A DNA stretch of 64,000 nucleotides from Bacillota bacterium (GTDB lineage Bacteria > Bacillota > Bacilli > Alicyclobacillales > SLC66), in NCBI GenBank assembly GCA_021821085.1, contig JAKACV010000002.1:48218-112217 (forward strand). The letters are read 5' to 3'. Positions within the stretch are counted from its first letter, which is position 1; each line of letters starts with the position of its first letter. Under the pieces are notes generated by a model that saw nothing but the letters and a program-made list of their open reading frames with translations, had not been told where the DNA came from and ran no database searches. Both the position numbers and the translations under genes were made by a program. Below, piece by piece: positions 60,018 to 64,000 of this stretch.

Positions 60018-61025
60018 ATGATGTTTAAGAAAGATATTGGTGTTGATTTGGGGACTGCGAATGTCCTTGTCCATGTACGTGGACGAGGAATCGTATTGAA
60101 TGAACCATCTGTTGTGGCGATTGAAAATCAGACGAAACGCGTGGTCGCCGTGGGCGAAGAAGCTCGGCGCATGCTTGGTCGTACGCCTGGCAACATCCTG
60201 GCGATCAGACCGCTGCGTGACGGTGTTATTGCAGATTTTGAAATTACAGAGATAATGCTCAAACACTTTATTACAAGGACGATCGGCAAAGGCTTGTTGT
60301 CACAGCCGCGTGTAGCAGTCTGTGTTCCAGCTGGCATCACGTCTGTGGAACAAAAGGCGGTGCGTCAGGCGACAGAAGCGGCAGGTGCAAAGCAGGTGTA
60401 TCTGATCGAAGAGCCGAAGGCGGCGGCGATTGGAGCTGGGCTTGACATTACGCAACCGAGCGGGAGCATGGTGGTCGATATTGGCGGGGGTACGACGGAT
60501 GTCGCGGTGCTGTCATTAGGTGACGTCGTCACCGCCTCCTCTATTCGCATGGCGGGGGACAAGTTCGACGAGGCGATTATTCGATATATAAAACGCAACC
60601 ACAATTTATTAATTGGGGAACGTACGGCTGAAGATATTAAGATCCGCGTCGTATCTGTACAACGCGGATTGCGGCAAGAAGAGATGGATGTACGTGGACG
60701 CGACATGATGACGGGCCTGCCCAAAACTGCCACCATTCGCACAGACGATATGGTGCAAGCGCTTGAGGAGTCAGCGACAGCGATTGTCTCCGCGGCGAAG
60801 GCGGTGCTTGAGAAGACGCCGCCAGAGCTTGCGGCAGACATTTTTGATAAGGGCGTGATTCTTACAGGCGGGGGGGCGCTTTTGCACGGGATGGACAAGC
60901 TGCTTTTAGAAGAATTGCAGGTCCCTGTGTATATTGCGGATGATCCGATGAGCTGTGTTGCGCGCGGTACAGGGTCGTTTCTTGAAAATATCGATAAGTG
61001 GGGCAAACCCCCTGCAAGGACGTAG
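60018..61025 (+). CDS. mbl: MreB-family cell-shape protein Mbl
   Basis: Actin-like protein guiding lateral wall synthesis. 335 residues from ATG 60018 (AGAGAGGA upstream). Phosphate loop IGVDLGTANVLVHVRGRG, PLRDGVIADFEIT, CVPAGITSVEQKAV, VVDIGGGTTDVAVL (about residue 150), GDKFDEAIIRYIKRNHN and ILTGGGALLHGMDKL. The spoIIID-mbl-flhO-flhP order identifies it as Mbl rather than MreB. Confidence 0.93.
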   Translation: MMFKKDIGVDLGTANVLVHVRGRGIVLNEPSVVAIENQTKRVVAVGEEARRMLGRTPGNILAIRPLRDGVIADFEITEIMLKHFITRTIGKGLLSQPRVAVCVPAGITSVEQKAVRQATEAAGAKQVYLIEEPKAAAIGAGLDITQPSGSMVVDIGGGTTDVAVLSLGDVVTASSIRMAGDKFDEAIIRYIKRNHNLLIGERTAEDIKIRVVSVQRGLRQEEMDVRGRDMMTGLPKTATIRTDDMVQALEESATAIVSAAKAVLEKTPPELAADIFDKGVILTGGGALLHGMDKLLLEELQVPVYIADDPMSCVARGTGSFLENIDKWGKPPART

Positions 61026-61089
61026 CGTTATCGCGCCTAAGCACGGGACACACGGCATGAAATGTTATGAGACGATAGGATGAGATGAG

Positions 61090-62304
61090 ATGGACGGACT
61101 CTCGACAGTCGGTTCTGGCTTGCTTGCAGATCAACGGTTGCAGCAGGTGGTGATGAATAATTTAACCAATTCCACGACGCCTGGATTTAAACAGTCGTCA
61201 GGGGAATTGATGGCGTTTCCGCAACAGTTGCTTGAACGCTATACATTAGGATCCAATGGCCAAGGGGCGGTACCGCTTGGCGTGGTCAATCGCGGAGCGC
61301 TGTTTCAAGAAGCAGTGCCAAACTTTCAACAAGGATCGATCCAAGCGACGGGACAACCGCTTGATCTTGCGATTCAAGATCCGCTCTTGGGCGGAACCTC
61401 TGTCTATGCACAAGGTGCGGGAGGTACGGTGCAAGTGGCAAATACGCTGTCGTTTGTCGTCGGGAAAGGCGGCGTCATCGAAACGGCAAACGGCAGTCCG
61501 ATCGTCCCTGTCGGGGCAAATGGCGCACCACTGGCGGGCGCGCGCGTTGTTGCCAACCCGCAGTATAAAGGATTGCAACAGTATAAAGGATTGCAACTGT
61601 TTGGTGAAAGCGGGAGCCCTGTGGTCGATGCAAAGGGTCAGCCGTCGTATCACATTGAGCTTGCAAACGGCAAAGTGATCGGGCCTGCCACAGATGGCGC
61701 ACCGGGTCCTTATGTACAGATGGCGAGCGCCGTGACAGGTGGTATGCATTCCTTTTTCGCTGTCGCGAACGTGGCTGCAGACGGCAAAGTGGGGATCGCG
61801 CTCACGCGCGATGGGCAGTTGCATATGGGGAATAATCGACTTCTATACGATGCAGCAGGACAGCGCGTGCTTGCAGTCGGAGCAACTGGTCAACCGATAG
61901 GCAACTCCGCCATCGAGATCAATCCGAACTATCACGGAACGAACGTCTTTGGCGCCGATGGCGCACCACTTACGAATGCGGCTGGCCAGCCTTCGTACAA
62001 AATTGTGAGCACGACAGGCGCACCGCTTGCGAATGCGCAGTTTCGCCCTGTCGCAGTGAATGTTGCCACACTGCAGGCGCTTGGCCAAACGGGATATCTC
62101 CCCACCGCAACGACTAAATACGCGCAAAGTACAGCCACGGTGAAGGCAGGCGCGCTCGAACAGGCGAATGTCAACACGACGCAAAATACTGTGAACATGC
62201 TGCAGATTTATCGCAACTACGAAGCCAATCAAGTGCTTTCGCAAAATATTGATTCCACGATCAAGTTGGCGGTTTCATCGGTCGGCTCCGTTCCTGGTCT
62301 ATAA
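61090..62304 (+). CDS. flhO: Flagellar hook-basal body protein FlhO, enlarged
   Basis: FlgG-like rod/hook protein, 404 residues, much longer than the usual 260-275. N-terminal MDGLSTVGSGLLADQRL and MNNLTNSTTPGFKQS, and C-terminal LEQANVNTTQNTVNMLQIYRNYEANQ with LAVSSVG, are typical. The extra length is in the middle: two related segments (about residues 135-200 and 255-320) share a pattern of G-APL/QPI, NPxYxG, LFGxxGSP/FGADGAP and GQPSYxI, so they look like an internal duplication. The first also has a tandem QYKGLQ-QYKGLQ. The protein should be exported through the flagellar type III apparatus. Confidence 0.88.
   Translation: MDGLSTVGSGLLADQRLQQVVMNNLTNSTTPGFKQSSGELMAFPQQLLERYTLGSNGQGAVPLGVVNRGALFQEAVPNFQQGSIQATGQPLDLAIQDPLLGGTSVYAQGAGGTVQVANTLSFVVGKGGVIETANGSPIVPVGANGAPLAGARVVANPQYKGLQQYKGLQLFGESGSPVVDAKGQPSYHIELANGKVIGPATDGAPGPYVQMASAVTGGMHSFFAVANVAADGKVGIALTRDGQLHMGNNRLLYDAAGQRVLAVGATGQPIGNSAIEINPNYHGTNVFGADGAPLTNAAGQPSYKIVSTTGAPLANAQFRPVAVNVATLQALGQTGYLPTATTKYAQSTATVKAGALEQANVNTTQNTVNMLQIYRNYEANQVLSQNIDSTIKLAVSSVGSVPGL
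61559..61596 (+). repeat. 18-bp tandem repeat inside flhO
   Basis: CAGTATAAAGGATTGCAA occurs twice in tandem, followed by a partial CTG, adding six residues (QYKGLQ) in frame. The identity of the two units suggests a recent slippage event. Confidence 0.8.
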
Positions 62305-62319
62305 AGGAGGATGGCCTGC

Positions 62320-63141
62320 ATGTCCTTGCTATCGATTGCGGGATCTGGTTTGCAGAGTCAGACGCAACAACTCAATGCCATCTCGAATAACTTGGCAAAT
62401 GTAAATACGGTTGGTTATGCGAGTGTCGGTGCAAGCTTTCAAGATAATTTGACGCAAGTCTACGGACAGTCACCTCTTACGCAAGGGTTGCCCAACCGCC
62501 TGACCCCAGCAGGCTTGTGGCTTGGGACGGGGGCGCATGCCGTGTTGAACCGTGCGACCTTTGCTCCAGGGAGTTATCAGCAGACGAAAAATCCCCTGAA
62601 CATGGCAATTGTCGGCGATGGGTTTTTTACAGTCGGGCTTGGTCAAGGTCAGGTCGGCTACACGCGCGCTGGAAACTTTATCGCAAGCCAGGATGCACAG
62701 ACAGGGAAGTCATACCTCGCTTTGCCCGATGGGACGCGCGTACTTTCGCAGTCTGGGCAGCCGATTGATCTTACGGGGGTAAATGTAAGTACGCTCACCG
62801 TTGCGCCAAATGGCGTTCTTACAGGTACGACGACGGCGGGTACGCCTGTACAAGTCGGAAAGCTTGGGCTCGCATATGTTGCCCATCCGGGAAGTGCTCT
62901 CTACAGTGTGGGACATAGCGTCTACGGGCTCAATCCGGGCTACGGGGTGACGACGAACGGAACGGCGGGTACGCCGGCTACGCTTTTTGGTCAAGTGCGC
63001 GGCGGCATGCTAGAAGGGTCGAATGTGAACATGAATCAGCAGATGTCCCAACTCGTGCAAACGCAGCAGGCTTACGAACTGTCGTCTACTGCGATTAGCA
63101 TTGCGGATAAAATGATGGGACTTGAGAATCAACTCCGGTAA
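62320..63141 (+). CDS. flhP: Flagellar hook-basal body protein FlhP
   Basis: FlgG/FlgF-like rod protein, 273 residues. MSLLSIAGSGLQSQTQQLNAISNNLANVNTVGY (quoted in part) is the N-terminal coiled-coil with the ANVNT signature, NPLNMAIVGDGFFTVG the core, and EGSNVNMNQQMSQLVQTQQAYELS the C-terminus. ATG 62320 is preferred because AAGGAGG ends directly before ATG 62311. 15 bases after flhO. Confidence 0.92.
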   Translation: MSLLSIAGSGLQSQTQQLNAISNNLANVNTVGYASVGASFQDNLTQVYGQSPLTQGLPNRLTPAGLWLGTGAHAVLNRATFAPGSYQQTKNPLNMAIVGDGFFTVGLGQGQVGYTRAGNFIASQDAQTGKSYLALPDGTRVLSQSGQPIDLTGVNVSTLTVAPNGVLTGTTTAGTPVQVGKLGLAYVAHPGSALYSVGHSVYGLNPGYGVTTNGTAGTPATLFGQVRGGMLEGSNVNMNQQMSQLVQTQQAYELSSTAISIADKMMGLENQLR

Positions 63142-63164
63142 CCGTCAGTATGTTTTACCACAGA

Positions 63165-63212
63165 GATCCTGTGCCATCGCTCGATTTGCGGTGATGGCAC
63201 AGGATTTTTTTT
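63165..63212. terminator. Bidirectional terminator between flhP and the sigma-factor gene
   Basis: A 13-bp perfect stem, ATCCTGTGCCATC with GATGGCACAGGAT, loop of 14, then eight T's on the plus strand. It lies between convergent genes. Confidence 0.9.
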
Positions 63213-63226
63213 GCGCGGTGCGTGAT

Positions 63227-63814
63227 CTATGGGCGCAGTGCCCGATTTAGTTTTTTCAGCGCCCGTTTGCGCCACGTTTTCACGGTGTCCGCAGACACGC
63301 CGTACGTAGCAGCCACTTCTGTACTCGACAAGCCTTGTAACACCAGTTCCTCCATCGCGATGCGCTCGCGCGGGGAGAGGAGGTCAAAGAGATCTGCCCA
63401 TTCGACGTGTTCGTATGCAGCGAGCGCCATTTCATCGGGAATGCGCTGGAAGAAGTCTCCGTTCTCTGGCTCCTCGCTGTTCACGGACATCTTTTGCACG
63501 CGACTGGCGGTGCGTTTTGCACTTCGCACAAATGACCACATCCCAGTGCGCACGCGCAGTTTGAGAAAATAGGCGAAGTAGACGCCCTGTGTCGGATCAA
63601 ACTCCCGAATGGCGCGTAACAAATGCTCAAATCCAACTTGAATCACATCGTCCAGCGCCAGTGCATCTGTCTGATAGTAGTGCGCCATGTGTAAGATCAG
63701 CGGGGTGAAGCGCGTACAGAGCTCCTGTGTGGCCAAGCGATCTCCGCAGGTTGCTTGTTGCCAGAGTTGCATGACAAGTGGGTCGGTAGACTTCATTTTT
63801 CCTGAATTGTTCAT
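63227..63814 (-). CDS. Sigma-70 family RNA polymerase sigma factor
   Basis: 195 residues with two sigma regions. Region 2 (about 30-100): DDVIQVGFEHLLRAIREFDPTQGVYFAYFLKLRVR resembles the -10 recognition helices. Region 4 (about 145-190): LLSPRERIAMEELVLQGLSSTEVAATYGVSADTVKTWRKRALKKL contains a helix-turn-helix (both quoted in part). No region 3 or regulatory domain. It could be an ECF-like or sporulation/phage-type factor; target promoters are unknown. It is convergent with flhP and not in the B. subtilis order. Start ATG 63814; ATG 63796 is an alternative. Confidence 0.85.
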   Translation of the reverse strand: MNNSGKMKSTDPLVMQLWQQATCGDRLATQELCTRFTPLILHMAHYYQTDALALDDVIQVGFEHLLRAIREFDPTQGVYFAYFLKLRVRTGMWSFVRSAKRTASRVQKMSVNSEEPENGDFFQRIPDEMALAAYEHVEWADLFDLLSPRERIAMEELVLQGLSSTEVAATYGVSADTVKTWRKRALKKLNRALRP

Positions 63815-64000
63815 GTGTGATCCTTTCGGACCGGTCCATTTTGGATTGCGCGCAAAAAAAGCGTAGTTTAGAACTCAACTTTCGCAGAGCGGAATGCCGC
63901 CTAACTCCTTACGCAATAACGCTTTGAATCGACTAGAATACCTGCATTGACAACAGGAAAAAGCACCACTCCGTTTGGTATAGTGAATGTACGACCAAAC
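63815..64000. other. Upstream region of the sigma-factor gene, cut by the right edge
   Basis: No gene start is visible. TTGACA at 63947 has no suitable -10 at 16-18 bases; a TATAGT occurs at 63979 at the wrong distance. The next gene, if any, lies outside. Confidence 0.3.

Noticed and set aside
60365-61006. 213-aa antisense ORF over mbl
   Set aside because: It is the reverse of a well-conserved actin-like gene; composition is serine/proline-rich as expected of a shadow frame.
63947-63984. Promoter from TTGACA to TATAGT near the right edge
   Set aside because: The spacer is 26 bases, too long for a vegetative promoter.

Overview
The window comes from the chromosome of an endospore-forming, flagellated Bacillota. 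Its gene order follows the Bacillus subtilis region acdA-rpoE-pyrG-spo0F-fba-tal-glpX-rho-rpmE-prfA-prmC-spoIIR-ywlC-mntP-ywlE-rpiB-ywlG-glyA-upp-mnaA-atp-ywzB-ywmB-murA-spoIIQ-spoIIID-mbl-flhO-flhP, interrupted by several insertions. A complete nuo operon and a large CoA-ester metabolism set suggest a Bacillales lineage outside Bacillaceae, perhaps Alicyclobacillaceae. That placement is inference from gene order only.

Layout. Bases 1-5.0 kb: the 5' part of a formate dehydrogenase gene (fdhA, minus strand) and its sulfur-insertion partner fdhD, separated by about 3 kb holding a small lipoprotein gene, a 159-bp MITE-like repeat and a decayed IS607-type element (tnpA and TnpB-related relics plus a structured 3' tail). 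5.0-10.5 kb: a CoA operon (thiolase, 3-hydroxyacyl-CoA dehydrogenase, two acyl-CoA dehydrogenases, meaB) behind a 16-bp palindrome that looks like an operator. 10.5-29 kb: the housekeeping and sporulation backbone from rpoE to glyA. It carries a Kal-Kce pair (crotonyl-CoA-forming enzymes of lysine fermentation), a transaldolase-like protein without catalytic residues, a DapL-like aminotransferase and an uncharacterised radical SAM protein after rho. A second copy of the MITE sits exactly at the glyA stop codon. 29-33 kb: a minus-strand trio (UgtP-like glycosyltransferase, MFS transporter, polysaccharide deacetylase with a YkoP-like tail). 33-44 kb: upp, mnaA, a second thiolase, a small zinc-ribbon protein and a nine-gene-plus-atpZ ATP synthase operon. 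44-54.4 kb: an 11-gene nuo operon (A,B,C,D,H-N) without nuoE, nuoF or nuoG. 54.4-64 kb: an acyl-CoA dehydrogenase, ywzB, ywmB, murA, an unknown small ORF, spoIIQ, spoIIID, mbl, flhO, flhP and, convergent, a sigma-70 family factor.

How the parts fit: fatty-acid/CoA-ester and amino-acid breakdown feeds reducing power to a respiratory block in which complex I and ATP synthase operons are adjacent. The sporulation genes carry readable stage-specific promoters: matching GTTTA-N15 sigma-F-type promoters before spoIIR and spoIIQ, and a sigma-E-type promoter before spoIIID. I found no CRISPR array, tRNA or rRNA gene, and no complete novel defence system. The most unusual elements are the MITE family, the IS607/TnpB relic with its possible guide-RNA tail, the Kal-Kce insertion, the transaldolase pseudoenzyme and the radical SAM gene after rho.
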